Source: CAVQZC01 sp963718315 (GTDB taxonomy: Bacteria > Actinomycetota > Thermoleophilia > Gaiellales > JAICJC01). From it: a stretch of 25,968 bases of DNA. Of the stretch, positions 7,363 through 15,916 are shown in pieces; position 1 is the first letter of the stretch; every line of letters starts with the position of its first letter. Location of the stretch: contig CAVQZC010000004.1 in assembly GCA_963718315.1 (NCBI GenBank), positions 1-25,968 on the forward strand, written 5' to 3'. The notes beneath the pieces were generated by a model. That model was not told the origin of the DNA, did not search any database, and was given only the letters and a program-made list of their open reading frames with translations. The position numbers and the translations under genes are program-made.

Positions 7363-7944
7363 ATGAAGCGCATCCTGGAGCGGGTGGCGGTGCCGCTGAT
7401 CGCAGCGATTATTGGAGCCGCGATCGTCGGAGGTGTCGCGCTCGCGTCGATCCCTGATGGAAACGGCACGATTCACGGCTGTTACAGCTCCACGGGGACG
7501 TTGCGGGTGATCGACGCTGCGACACAGTCGTGCGCGTCGGGTCAGACAGCGCTCAACTGGAACCAGCAAGGGCCGCGTGGCCCGAGCAACGTCTTCGCCG
7601 TCTATCACGACACAAAGACGACCGTCGAGGGTACAGGTACGACGCTTGACTCAGAGAAGGTTCCCGCCGGCTCGTACGTATTCATCGCCAAGCTGACCTT
7701 GTCCGATGGCTCGGAGACGGTCGATGGGTACTGCACCCTGACGGCCGGTGGCGACGTCGATACTCAGGTCGCTGTCGCGTCGAAGTCAACGACGGGTGGT
7801 ACGTTCCTCCCGATGACGCTCACAGTGGTGCACACGGCGACCAGTCAGATAGCAGCCAGCCTGGTCTGCTATGGACCGGCGGAGGCGCAATATGCGAAGT
7901 TGGTGGCGATCAAGGTAGCGAACCTCTCGAACACTGCACAGTGA
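7363..7944 (+). CDS. Single-helix exported surface protein with collagen-like stub
   Basis: This 193-residue protein has one N-terminal membrane helix or signal anchor (about 9-29) preceded by basic residues. The mature part starts SIPDGNGTIHGCY and continues to a conserved LRVIDAATQSCASGQ and a tryptophan segment (LNWNQQGPRGPS). I recall this arrangement from a group of actinobacterial, especially Thermoleophilia, surface proteins in which a short Gly-Pro-x-Gly stretch can expand into a collagen-like repeat; here it is only two triplets long. The C-terminal 120 residues are predicted as a beta-rich domain with two further cysteines (DGYCTL and SLVCYG) that could form a disulphide. A strong GAAGGAGA ribosome binding site lies just before the ATG at 7363. 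Function is unknown; it is likely displayed outside the membrane. Confidence 0.85.
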   Translation: MKRILERVAVPLIAAIIGAAIVGGVALASIPDGNGTIHGCYSSTGTLRVIDAATQSCASGQTALNWNQQGPRGPSNVFAVYHDTKTTVEGTGTTLDSEKVPAGSYVFIAKLTLSDGSETVDGYCTLTAGGDVDTQVAVASKSTTGGTFLPMTLTVVHTATSQIAASLVCYGPAEAQYAKLVAIKVANLSNTAQ

Positions 7945-8099
7945 TCCGCGAGTAGTTTCCCGCGCCGCGGTCACCCCGAGCGGCATTCTGGAGGCAGACG
8001 CCTGCGGGCTACGCCGTTGGCAACACCGTCAACGCGGGCGGAGGGGCTAGATCGTCCAGCGCGGCACATTCAGCAGGGCTTCGATCGGCGCCTCTTGTG

Positions 8100-10742
8100 T
8101 TAGCTCACGGTGTCGGCGTGCTGGGTTTCGAGCTCCTGGTTCAGCGTCGGGCCGTCGATGTGGGCGATGATCTGGTAGCTGCCTTTCGGCCCTGGCGGAG
8201 TGAACGTGACGACTGCGGTTCCGGTCGAGTCGGTGACCGCGTTTCCGACCGGCGTTTGGGCGCCGCCGCCCTTTGGGATCATTGAGAACTCGACCTTCTG
8301 GCCGGGAATCGGCGTGCCCGTGAAGGTGAGGGCCGTCGCAGCCCACGATTGGGCTGGCGCGGTGGCTGTGCGGGCGGCGAGGCTCAACGTGTCAGGCTGT
8401 ACGGAGGTTCGGAATCCGCCCCGGCCGAAGCTTGAGAACCAGAGCTGGCCGGGAACGTCGAACCGCATGTTGTCGATGGTGGGCGCCAGGAATGGGACTC
8501 TCTCCCAGCTTGCTCCGGCGTCCGCCGATTCGAACAGGCCGGTGTCGCGAGTTCCGATCGTCATCACTGACGGGTTCACGGGATCGACCGCGACCGACAT
8601 GATCTGCGCGTTGATCGCCTCCTGCGACGGCGCGAGTGGATAGCTTCCGCCCAGGCCGTCGCTGGTTGCCAACCGTTCGGGCACTTCCAGTCGTCTCCAC
8701 GTGGTTCCGCCGTTCGAGCTGGCTTCCACCGTCCCCCGGCAGGGAGTGGTAGAGGTGACGCAGGCGAACGCGAGCAGGTGGGTCGCGTCAGCCGCGGCGA
8801 ACGCTCCTACCGTGTCTGCCGGCAGCAGCCTGGTCGATGTCGGGCTGGTCACGCCGTTCACGCGGTAGAGGTTGCCCCAGGCGTTGACGAACATCACCGG
8901 ATTGGCAGCGGTGCCGGCTCCGTAGATCGTCGACCCGGGGATCGACAGGTCGACCGGCCCGGTCAGATTGATGATCGGACCCGTCCAACTGAGGCCGTCG
9001 GTTGAGACGAAGATGCCGGTCGTTGCCGACACGAACGAACCAGGCGTCGTCTGCTTCGAGACGGCCAGGGCGACCTGTCCGGTTGGGATGTTGGCGAGCT
9101 GCGGGCCGTCGACGGCGGGCATCCCAGACGGCAAGGGCACGGCGGAGATTCCAAACCAAGGCGATGAGAACGGCGCGGCGGAGTTCGCAAACGCCGCCGT
9201 GTATCCGCGCGGACCGTAGGACTGTACGGCGTTGCCGTTGTAGTAGACATTCACGTTCGACAAGGCGTTGGAATGGGCGAACGGTGTGACTTCGACGCCT
9301 TGCCCGTCTGTGGTGCCGGTGGGCTGAGTCCAGCCGGACGTGCCGGCGAGTAGGCTGAACAGGCCGTCGTCTTGGACTGCGAGATAGAGGTCGGTGCCCA
9401 GCTCGGGAATCGAGGTGAGGGCAAGGCCATAGGGTTCGGTGGCTGAGATCCCACGATCGGTGTACGTCCAGCCCGACCCGGTTCCGCTGCACGACGGAGA
9501 CCGCTCTACGCCGCCGTCGGAGGACACAGCCTCAAGACAGTAGGGAGAGGTGGGGGAGAACAGGAAGTGGCTCGTGTCGCCGTGGAGCCCGCCCGCGCCG
9601 CCATCCTGCAGGTGGTGCCACGGCGGATCTGGCAGCGACTCGTTGCGGGTCGCGCCAGGGGTGCAGTCAAAGCTTCCTGTTCGCTCCTGGCAGGGGTTGA
9701 AGAAATCGTTGTCGTCGCTGTCCCAGTAGAGGGAGAACAGGCCAGGCTTTGCGACCAGCCTGGCGCTGACGACCGGATCGCGGCCGTTGTTGTGGCTCGG
9801 CCCGATCAGATCCTGCCATCGCCACCCCAGCTTCGGAGCGTTATAGGCCTCGATCACCGCCGAAGCAGGGAAGTTGATACCGCCCAGGTGCAGACCCTGC
9901 CAGTTCGCGGTGAAGAACACATGCTCGGTCTGATTCGGCTCGGCGACGATCCGGCACGAGTTCTCGTTGGTCGGCCCGCTCAGGTCGGACTGGGCCGGCT
10001 TTCCGAGAGTCCAGGTGGGGTCGGTCGTGAAGGACACCACCCGGGTGAACGTTCCGGATCCGGGGGACAGCTCATAGATCCCATCGTCGCTGCAAGCAAA
10101 GACATTGCTTTTGCTGTCCACAGCGACCCCAGACACGCCGAAGGGATCGCTCGTGCTGACCGGCGCCCACTTCCAGTCTTTGCCGTCGTCAGAGGAGAAC
10201 CCGGCAGCGCAGCCGCCTGCTGCGACGGCGGCGTGGCCGCTGAACACGATCTGCGTCGGAGAGGGAGTGCTGCCGGCGGGACAGGTCGGTTGGCCGCCGG
10301 CCGCCGGCTTCCAGGTTCCGCCGCCGTTGATGCTTCGGTAGATACCGACACTGGTCGGGAGGCGATCATCGGCGGTCGACGCGACCAACACCACGTTCTG
10401 AACGGCAGGGTCGAACGCGAGCGACCCGCCGGTGAACTTCCATTGGCCGTACAGGGCAAGACCCGGATACGCCTGCTTCCAGGTCGCCCCTCCGTCCTTG
10501 GATCCCCACACGCTCGCGTCGGAAAGCGCCAGCCAGTGCGACGGGTTGAACGGATCCTGCTCAACGTCCTGCACGCGACCGGCCGGAAGCCCTGTTCCGC
10601 CGCCCGAAATGCCGGCAGGTCCTTCGGGAATCGGCACGTTCGGCGCGGCCAGCACCTGCGTCCCACCCGCACCCCAACAGGCGAAAGCGGCTGCGACCAC
10701 CACCACCGCTCGCCGCTTCACAGAATGCCGCGTGCTCTCCAT
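8100..10742 (-). CDS. Secreted BNR/Asp-box beta-propeller protein with C-terminal Ig-like domain
   Basis: This is a large exported protein of 880 residues. The signal peptide has a basic start, a Val/Ala core and a probable cleavage after LAA (about residue 33). The body contains repeated Asp-box motifs of the type S-x-D-x-G-x-x-W: SKDGGATW at about 81, SINGGGTW at about 137, SSDDGKDW at about 183, and later STDGLSW, SSNGGTTW and SADAGASW (near 740). These mark sialidase-like or Vps10/photosystem-assembly-like propellers. I do not see the Arg triad or FRIP motif of true sialidases, so enzymatic activity is not supported. Residues of about 785-880 look like a bacterial Ig-like domain (VTDSTGTAVVTFTPPGPKGSYQ). 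It is probably a cell-surface or extracellular binding protein. It is the only minus-strand gene of its block and has its own promoter-like sequence. Confidence 0.85.
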   Translation of the reverse strand: MESTRHSVKRRAVVVVAAAFACWGAGGTQVLAAPNVPIPEGPAGISGGGTGLPAGRVQDVEQDPFNPSHWLALSDASVWGSKDGGATWKQAYPGLALYGQWKFTGGSLAFDPAVQNVVLVASTADDRLPTSVGIYRSINGGGTWKPAAGGQPTCPAGSTPSPTQIVFSGHAAVAAGGCAAGFSSDDGKDWKWAPVSTSDPFGVSGVAVDSKSNVFACSDDGIYELSPGSGTFTRVVSFTTDPTWTLGKPAQSDLSGPTNENSCRIVAEPNQTEHVFFTANWQGLHLGGINFPASAVIEAYNAPKLGWRWQDLIGPSHNNGRDPVVSARLVAKPGLFSLYWDSDDNDFFNPCQERTGSFDCTPGATRNESLPDPPWHHLQDGGAGGLHGDTSHFLFSPTSPYCLEAVSSDGGVERSPSCSGTGSGWTYTDRGISATEPYGLALTSIPELGTDLYLAVQDDGLFSLLAGTSGWTQPTGTTDGQGVEVTPFAHSNALSNVNVYYNGNAVQSYGPRGYTAAFANSAAPFSSPWFGISAVPLPSGMPAVDGPQLANIPTGQVALAVSKQTTPGSFVSATTGIFVSTDGLSWTGPIINLTGPVDLSIPGSTIYGAGTAANPVMFVNAWGNLYRVNGVTSPTSTRLLPADTVGAFAAADATHLLAFACVTSTTPCRGTVEASSNGGTTWRRLEVPERLATSDGLGGSYPLAPSQEAINAQIMSVAVDPVNPSVMTIGTRDTGLFESADAGASWERVPFLAPTIDNMRFDVPGQLWFSSFGRGGFRTSVQPDTLSLAARTATAPAQSWAATALTFTGTPIPGQKVEFSMIPKGGGAQTPVGNAVTDSTGTAVVTFTPPGPKGSYQIIAHIDGPTLNQELETQHADTVS

Positions 10743-10747
10743 TCACG

Positions 10748-10755
10748 CTCTCCCC
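10748..10755 (-). promoter_or_regulatory. Ribosome binding site supporting the start at 10742
   Basis: On the minus strand GGGGAGAG lies 5 bases before the ATG of the secreted propeller gene, supporting that start. Confidence 0.55.
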
Positions 10756-10775
10756 ATGGTCGGAGCCGATCAACG

Positions 10776-10804
10776 AGCATACGCTTATGGCTAAGCCCAT
10801 TCAA
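10776..10804 (-). promoter_or_regulatory. Candidate sigma-70-type promoter for the secreted propeller gene
   Basis: On the minus strand, TTGAAT (10799-10804) and TATGCT (10776-10781) are separated by exactly 17 bases and lie about 34 bases upstream of the ATG at 10742. Each hexamer matches four of six consensus bases. A CATA/TATG dyad (10778-10789) overlaps the -10 element. It is a prediction by eye. Confidence 0.45.
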
Positions 10805-11356
10805 ACGCCGGGTCCGCCGTTTATCTCCCGCGCCTCGGGCCAGCCGAGATACCATGGCCTGCTCTGCGCCGAGGGCGGGTTTCAGCTGCAGTACCGATGG
10901 CTCCACGACATACTCGCCCGATGGCACGGTTCGTGCTCGTGCACGGAGGTTGACACGGCGGCGACCTCACTGACTGCGAGACCCGCAGCCCAGGAGCTGG
11001 CGGTCTCAGCGGGCCGGGGCGCATCATGCGCGCTCCCGGCCGGCTGACGTCATTTAGGGGGCTGTCGGCCGTGTCCATATTCCAGCGCCTCTGGGAGCTG
11101 AATGGCCAACCGATGGAGACGGCCGGCGAGGTCATTGCCAGCATTGGCTCATTCTGGAGCACTTGGACCGGTGGGCCAGCCGCTGAGCAAACGGTGGCTC
11201 CAAGCAGGCGCCGCTACGTTGCTTCACCAGGCCTTCGACCCTCGAGGACAGTCGGCCTGACCCTGGAAAGCCGCTCCAACCCCTTCTCCTAGGCATGAGA
11301 GCTCCCTCCTGAGCGTGGGAGGCCTGCCCCTGCCGTTCTCTTGTGAGGATGCCGGC
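10805..11356. other. Intergenic stretch, no supported gene
   Basis: The two flanking minus-strand genes are separated by about 550 bases without a convincing coding frame. Frames of 70-113 codons occur on both strands but overlap each other and have no recognisable motif. A short perfect dyad, GCGCAT-C-ATGCGC, is present at 11019-11031. No terminator with a T-tract was found for the membrane glycan gene ending at 11357. Confidence 0.45.
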
Positions 11357-13162
11357 TCAGTGTGCACTGATAACGCAGCGGAGGTCGAACACCTCCGTGG
11401 TCGCATCCTTCCAGGTGCGGCAACGACCCGGCAAGTCGAGCACCGCGTGCTTGGTCGAGGAGCGAAGCAGTCGCGTAACCAGCCCCGTGAACGGCGCCAT
11501 CCGTTTCCACTGCGGCGACGCCCGTTTCGCCTGGAGCGAGCCTGGTTGCACCACCAGATAGTCGGCGCCGTAGCGCGTGTGGAGATCGTCGATCTTCGTG
11601 AACGAGTCGCCGAAGTACGCCTCGACCATCGCGAACATCCGCTGCCGCGCGATGTGGAGGTAGTCGGTGCTGAACACCTGGTAGAGCTTGCGCGAAATGA
11701 CGACCGGCCGTTCAGACACCATGGTCACGCACCCAATGGTGGTCGGGTCGCCGGCGACGATCGCGTCCTTGGGCACCGTCCCGAGATAGTGCAGCGTGGC
11801 CGGGTCGAGGCCACAGCCTGCGGCAGTGCTGGTGTTACCGCCGGCGATTGACGTCACGCCGAGCAGCAGCGCGCCCGTCAGCACGGCAGACACCGCGACC
11901 CTCGCCGGTGTCCGACGGCCGCCCAGCACAAGCGCGCAGGCGACCGCGCCGAGAACGAGCGCGACGACGAGGTCGTTCGAGTCATCCGTCAAGAGGCGGT
12001 CGATTCTGCTGCGGCTGAGCTGCGGACCGAGTGGAATCACCCGAACCGCAACGTATGCACCAACACCGGTGAGCAGCAGGCCAAGCGGCAGCGCAAGCCA
12101 GCCGAGTCGCCTTCGGCTCGCGAACCGCTCAAATGTAGGCCGCCACCCGACGGCGATTGCAACGCACGCGAATGGCAGCAGCGGATAGGTGTAGCGATTC
12201 GGCAGGTACAGCCGGAACAGCACGGCGTAGGAAAGGGCGAACAACACTGCCGACGTGATGGGCATCCATAGCAGCTCGCGGCGCAACAGCAGGATAGTGC
12301 GCGGACGCAGCGCCAATAGCACCAGCGGCATCAGCAGCAGAATCGCCAACGCCGACGTTGTGTCAAGCCCTGAATAGGCCCCCCTCAACATCTTCACGAT
12401 GGAGCCGCTGAAAAAGTGCATCTGGCCGTTTGGCCCGAAGTCCGGAAGCGCACGGGCGCGGGCCTCGGTGATCAGCGCCTCCTCATGACCGAGCAGCCGT
12501 GGCAGCAGCAGCGCGACCGCGGTAAGGCCGGTGCTGACAAGGGCGGCTGGCGTGCGGTCGCGTTCCAGCCGGGGCCGCCCACCGCGGAGCGTGAGGCAGG
12601 ATGCAGCCGCGATGGCCAGTGCGCTGACCGCAGCCGGCGGGTACAGCAGGGCGCCCACGGGCGGCACGGCGGCCGCCGGCCACCAGCGGCGGCGCAGCAG
12701 GAGATAAACGGTCAGCAATACGACCGGCTGGGCGAAGGCCCGCGCGTGGCCGCCGCTGAACCTGAGAGTGTTGGCAGGAACGATGAAGAGTGCCGCCCCC
12801 AGCCAAGCGGCCGGCCACCAATCGGTGTGCTCACGGATGATGCGGAACACCAGCCAGGCCGAGAGCGGCGCCAGCACCAGCGCGAGCCACGGTCCGAACG
12901 TGACCGGGTCGACCAGGTAGCTGGCCGCACGGTAGAGCTCCTGTACCCCGAGCGGCACGTAGCCCGCTTTGATCAGCGCACGGGTGAGCGGATCGGTGAA
13001 CAGATGCGGATCCTGGAACCGCCGCATCCAGAACGTGTGGATCTGCGCATCGGGCTGGAACGTGAAGGATTGGAACAGGATCGCCCACTCGGCGCGCAGT
13101 GTGACCGCCGCGGCCGCCAGCAGCAGGGCGGCGTCTTCCAGCCAACGGGCTCGCCGCAGCAC
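11357..13162 (-). CDS. Polytopic membrane protein, GT-C-like glycosyltransferase candidate
   Basis: This is a 601-residue integral membrane protein. About ten to twelve hydrophobic segments fill residues 10-450, and a soluble C-terminal domain of about 140 residues ends in a motif seen in membrane mannosyl/glycosyltransferases (RYGADYLVVQP). The first loop after helix 1 carries acidic and aromatic residues (FQPDAQIHTFW), the place where GT-C enzymes bind metal and polyprenyl-phosphate sugar, and a NRYTYPLLPF segment occurs late in the membrane part. This layout fits a GT-C-type transferase acting outside the membrane on lipid-linked donors, but no specific family could be assigned. Its start is two bases after the stop of the GT2/methyltransferase gene, so it closes a three-gene minus-strand operon for surface glycan assembly. 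Confidence 0.7.
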   Translation of the reverse strand: MLRRARWLEDAALLLAAAAVTLRAEWAILFQSFTFQPDAQIHTFWMRRFQDPHLFTDPLTRALIKAGYVPLGVQELYRAASYLVDPVTFGPWLALVLAPLSAWLVFRIIREHTDWWPAAWLGAALFIVPANTLRFSGGHARAFAQPVVLLTVYLLLRRRWWPAAAVPPVGALLYPPAAVSALAIAAASCLTLRGGRPRLERDRTPAALVSTGLTAVALLLPRLLGHEEALITEARARALPDFGPNGQMHFFSGSIVKMLRGAYSGLDTTSALAILLLMPLVLLALRPRTILLLRRELLWMPITSAVLFALSYAVLFRLYLPNRYTYPLLPFACVAIAVGWRPTFERFASRRRLGWLALPLGLLLTGVGAYVAVRVIPLGPQLSRSRIDRLLTDDSNDLVVALVLGAVACALVLGGRRTPARVAVSAVLTGALLLGVTSIAGGNTSTAAGCGLDPATLHYLGTVPKDAIVAGDPTTIGCVTMVSERPVVISRKLYQVFSTDYLHIARQRMFAMVEAYFGDSFTKIDDLHTRYGADYLVVQPGSLQAKRASPQWKRMAPFTGLVTRLLRSSTKHAVLDLPGRCRTWKDATTEVFDLRCVISAH

Positions 13163-13164
13163 GA

Positions 13165-14700
13165 TTAGGCCGGCCGGGCGAGCACGAGCACGACGTCACC
13201 CAGCCAACCAACCGGTACGCGGGGATCGACCACCTCCGTCAGCCGCTGCGCGGCGCGGCCCAGGGTACCGTGACTCGATGCGACCCGGCTGGCGATGTAC
13301 GAGGCGTGAAACGTGCGGGGGACGACCGCCAACTCGACCAGCTCGAAGCCGGCGCGGCGCAGGATCGCGTCCAGCGTCTCGGGCGTGAAGTAGTGCAGGT
13401 GCGGGCGGATGAACCACGGCCACGCCTCCCGGCGCATGCGCGCATGCAGACCGGCGACGTTCACGGTGGAGAGCGCGAGCATCCCGTCGTCGTGCATCGT
13501 GAGGCGGAGATGCTTCAGCGCGGCGAGCGGGTCGACGAGATGCTCGAGGACGTCCAGCATGACGACAACGTCGGCCTCGCCTGTCACTGTCTCCGCCGTG
13601 CCCTGTTGAAGGTCGACCCCAAAGAGGCGCCGCCCGGTCTCGACGGCCCAGCGGCTCGGATCTACGCCGCGCGCTGTCCAGCCGGCTCGCCCTGCCTCGC
13701 TCAGAAACACGCCTACGTTCGAGCCCACCTCGAGCAGCGACAGCCCCGGGAGCAAGTAACCGTCGATACGCCTGAGCACCCACCGGAACAACTCGCGGCG
13801 GCCCTGTTCCTCGTCCAGATAGTTGTCGTCGACCATCCGCTCATAGCCGGAGAGAATCCGCTCCGGCGACAGCGCTGACATCGACCCAACCATCCCGCAG
13901 TCGAGGCAGCGGACGATGTCGTCGTGGCGTGCCAGGTCGCCGCTCGTACACGAAAACTCGGTTATCGGAACCTCACCCTCGACGTTCGCAGGGTAGACGA
14001 GCACAGCGTTGGCCGACCCGCAGAGCACACACCCGTGCTCCACGCGCGGCCCGTCGCCACCGATCGCCGGCCCTCGCCTCCCGCCCCGAAACGTCACCGG
14101 AGAGCGCCTGCCGCGCCGCCCGCGCGAGGCGGTGCGGACCCCACAGTACGCCAGGCTCTGCCCGACGTACCTGAACGAGCGCATCACCGAGATCGACGAC
14201 GACCCCGCCGTGTAGCGGGTGGGGATCGGCACCTCGACCACCCGCTGGCCTCCGGTGACTGCGTCGACCAGCAGCTGCGAGTCGAAGGCGAAGTCGTCGG
14301 TGTAGCGAAGGATCGGCAGCTCCAGCAGGCAGCGCCGAGTGTAGGCACGCAGGCCGCTGTGCAACTCCGTGAAGCGCGAACCGAGCATCAGGTTCTCGAG
14401 GATGGTGGTGGTGCGGTTCCCCACATACCGGTAGAACGGCATCCCACCCTCGCGCGGTTCCGACACTCCAGCGAAACGCGACCCGAAAGTCATGTCCGCC
14501 CGCCCGGCCAGCAGCGGCGCGATCAGCAGCGGCACGGCTGTCGGATCGTACTGGTAGTCAGGGTGCAGCATCACGACGACGTCGGCGCCGTGCTCGAGTG
14601 CGCGCCGGTAGCAGGTCTTCTGGTTGCCGCCGTAGCCCAGGTTATGGTCATGGACGTAGACCGTGATGTTGAGCTTCTCCGCGACCTTCGACCGTGTCAT
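13165..14700 (-). CDS. GT2 glycosyltransferase (N-terminus frameshifted off) fused to Zn-ribbon SAM methyltransferase
   Basis: The first about 190 residues are the body of a DPM1-like GT2 transferase: LGYGGNQKTCYRRAL, the HPDYQYDP segment, FGSRFAG, and the LHSGLRAYTRRCL region. The nucleotide-binding N-terminus (ending LVDDASGDDTV) is missing from this frame and lies in the +1-shifted frame at 14648-14821. An Arg/Gly-rich linker (about 195-220) leads to a four-Cys ribbon (CVLCG and CLDCG) and a class I SAM methyltransferase with LLEVGSNVGVF as motif I and VVMLDVLEHLVDP as motif II/III. Such Zn-ribbon methyltransferases act on NDP-sugars or glycans. The two halves are usually separate proteins, so the fusion is unusual. 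It ends two bases before the membrane glycosyltransferase gene. Confidence 0.85.
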   Translation of the reverse strand: MTRSKVAEKLNITVYVHDHNLGYGGNQKTCYRRALEHGADVVVMLHPDYQYDPTAVPLLIAPLLAGRADMTFGSRFAGVSEPREGGMPFYRYVGNRTTTILENLMLGSRFTELHSGLRAYTRRCLLELPILRYTDDFAFDSQLLVDAVTGGQRVVEVPIPTRYTAGSSSISVMRSFRYVGQSLAYCGVRTASRGRRGRRSPVTFRGGRRGPAIGGDGPRVEHGCVLCGSANAVLVYPANVEGEVPITEFSCTSGDLARHDDIVRCLDCGMVGSMSALSPERILSGYERMVDDNYLDEEQGRRELFRWVLRRIDGYLLPGLSLLEVGSNVGVFLSEAGRAGWTARGVDPSRWAVETGRRLFGVDLQQGTAETVTGEADVVVMLDVLEHLVDPLAALKHLRLTMHDDGMLALSTVNVAGLHARMRREAWPWFIRPHLHYFTPETLDAILRRAGFELVELAVVPRTFHASYIASRVASSHGTLGRAAQRLTEVVDPRVPVGWLGDVVLVLARPA

Positions 14701-14821
14701 CGCCGCTGGCGTCGTCGACGAGGATCAGCTCATCGGCGACGCCGGCCGGGATGTCGGCGACGGTACGCTCCAGCGTGTCCTGTGCCCGGTACGCCGGCAT
14801 CGTGATGACCACCTTGGTCAT
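14648..14821 (-). pseudogene. N-terminal piece of the GT2 glycosyltransferase, out of frame with the rest
   Basis: This 57-codon frame begins MTKVVITMPAYRAQDTLER and contains ELILVDDASGDDTV, the classic first strand and Asp-rich nucleotide site of GT2 enzymes. It then reads nonsense to a TGA at 14648. Removing one base at about 14686-14689 (GAAGG read as GAGG on the minus strand) joins it exactly to the downstream frame as DDTVEVAEKLNITV, which is the natural continuation in this family. The complete gene would be 13165-14821, about 551 residues. Its start is 9 bases after the flippase stop. This is either a real frameshift mutation or a one-base sequencing/assembly error. Confidence 0.85.
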
Positions 14822-14830
14822 GGGCGGCGA

Positions 14831-15520
14831 TCATACCGACGCCTGCGCATCGGCGATGGGATCCGACCACCAGCGGGTGAGCCCGCTACGTCCGAGCAGG
14901 ACAACGCCCGCCACAGTCGTCGGCACATACCAGGACGCTTGCATGATGATCGAGAAGGCGACCGCTTCGGCCTTCCCAATGCCGAACAGCGCCATGCCGG
15001 ACACGCAGAGCCATTGGAAGGTGCCGACGAAACCTGGCGAGGAGGGGATCGCAGCGCCCAGGTTGATCACCGTTGTAAGAAAGATCACCTCCAGCGGCGA
15101 CAGATCGATGCCGAGCGCCGAGGCGACCAACTCGGCGGCCAACGCCCAGCAGCCCCACGCCGCAGCGGTGAGCACCGTAAGGACGACCGCGTCGCGACGA
15201 TTGACGAGGTCGCCGGCCCCGTGGATGAACCCGTCCAGTTGCTCGTCGCAGCCAGCCGCCGGGCAGGCGCCGGTAGCGGGCAACCGCTTGCCGCCCACAT
15301 GCAGGCGGGCGACGGCGAGCGCCGCGGCGAGCAGCGCGCCAAGCACGATGGCGGCGACAAATACGTGCCGCAGCCACGACGGGTGCGGCACGAACGGGAA
15401 GGTGACCGCGAAGGCGACGACCAGGAGCAGCACGTCGGAGGAGCGATCAACGACGACGGTGGAGAACGCCCGCGCCCGTGCGAACCGGCCGGCACGGCCC
15501 AACCAGTAGCCTCGCAGCAC
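14831..15520 (-). CDS. Flippase-like membrane protein (LPG synthase TM/AglD family), C-terminal part
   Basis: This open frame encodes about 230 residues with five to six membrane helices. It contains the family signatures for the lysylphosphatidylglycerol-synthase/UPF0104 membrane domain: GYWLGRAGRFARARAFSTVV followed by DRSSDVLLL, and SSPGFVGTFQWL near the C-terminus, the equivalent of the P-G-G/F-x-G motif. Such proteins accompany GT2 enzymes in glycan clusters and are thought to move or position polyprenyl-linked sugars. The coding sequence continues upstream of the first Met in this frame (to about 15560, reading VAINNVIPGRPGD), where it meets the N-terminal piece in another frame. The intact protein would be about 335-347 residues, the normal family length. 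It is the first gene of the minus-strand glycan operon. Confidence 0.82.
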   Translation of the reverse strand: MLRGYWLGRAGRFARARAFSTVVVDRSSDVLLLVVAFAVTFPFVPHPSWLRHVFVAAIVLGALLAAALAVARLHVGGKRLPATGACPAAGCDEQLDGFIHGAGDLVNRRDAVVLTVLTAAAWGCWALAAELVASALGIDLSPLEVIFLTTVINLGAAIPSSPGFVGTFQWLCVSGMALFGIGKAEAVAFSIIMQASWYVPTTVAGVVLLGRSGLTRWWSDPIADAQASV

Positions 15521-15875
15521 ATCGCCGGGCCGGCCGGGTATGACGTTGTTGATGGCGACGCTGCGACACGATCAGCCGCAGGAAGGTGCGCCAGGGCAGT
15601 TCCGCCGAGTGTCGGGTGATCCAGCGCCAACGCAGCGCCTGGAGCGAGTAGATCGCGCCCATCAGGACAACTGCGAGCGCCACGTCGAGCCGGTCGGCAT
15701 CCCGCAGCGAGCCCCACACCTGACCGGGCTGCAGACCGCGGACGGCCAGCCACAGGAAGACCACGCTGAGCGGGACCCCCACCACCAGTCCGACCAAGGC
15801 GTTGCGCCGGAACAGGCGCGCACCTTCGATCTGCATCTCGTCATCGCCCGACGATGGATGACCAGCGGAAGCCAC
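15447..15875 (-). pseudogene. N-terminal piece of the flippase-like protein, out of frame with the rest
   Basis: The first about 105 residues are the expected N-terminus of the AglD-type membrane protein: a cytoplasmic start, a first helix (LVGLVVGVPLSVVFLWLAV), a short loop (GLQPGQVWGSL), a second helix and the marker SLQALRWRWIT, then LPWRTFLRLIVSQ. After that the frame becomes Arg/His-rich nonsense and ends at 15447. Deleting one base near 15560 joins LIVSQ directly to VAINNVIPGRPGD of the C-terminal part, as in intact homologues. The start may be the GTG at 15875 or the ATG at 15836 (MQIEGARLFRRN). The rmlB start lies 41-80 bp away, divergent. Confidence 0.82.
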
Positions 15876-15916
15876 TGGCGACGACTCTACTATTCCCCGT
15901 CGCGTAGGCTCTGCAC

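Noticed and set aside
9567..10973. Plus-strand open frame of 468 codons
   Set aside because: It lies opposite the secreted propeller protein, has no motif and is rich in Arg/Gly; GC-rich DNA gives such frames.
14690..15560. Programmed +1 frameshifting as an explanation for both broken glycan genes
   Set aside because: Neither site shows a known slippery sequence plus a stop or stimulatory structure, and the families are normally encoded in one frame; a mutation or sequencing error is simpler.
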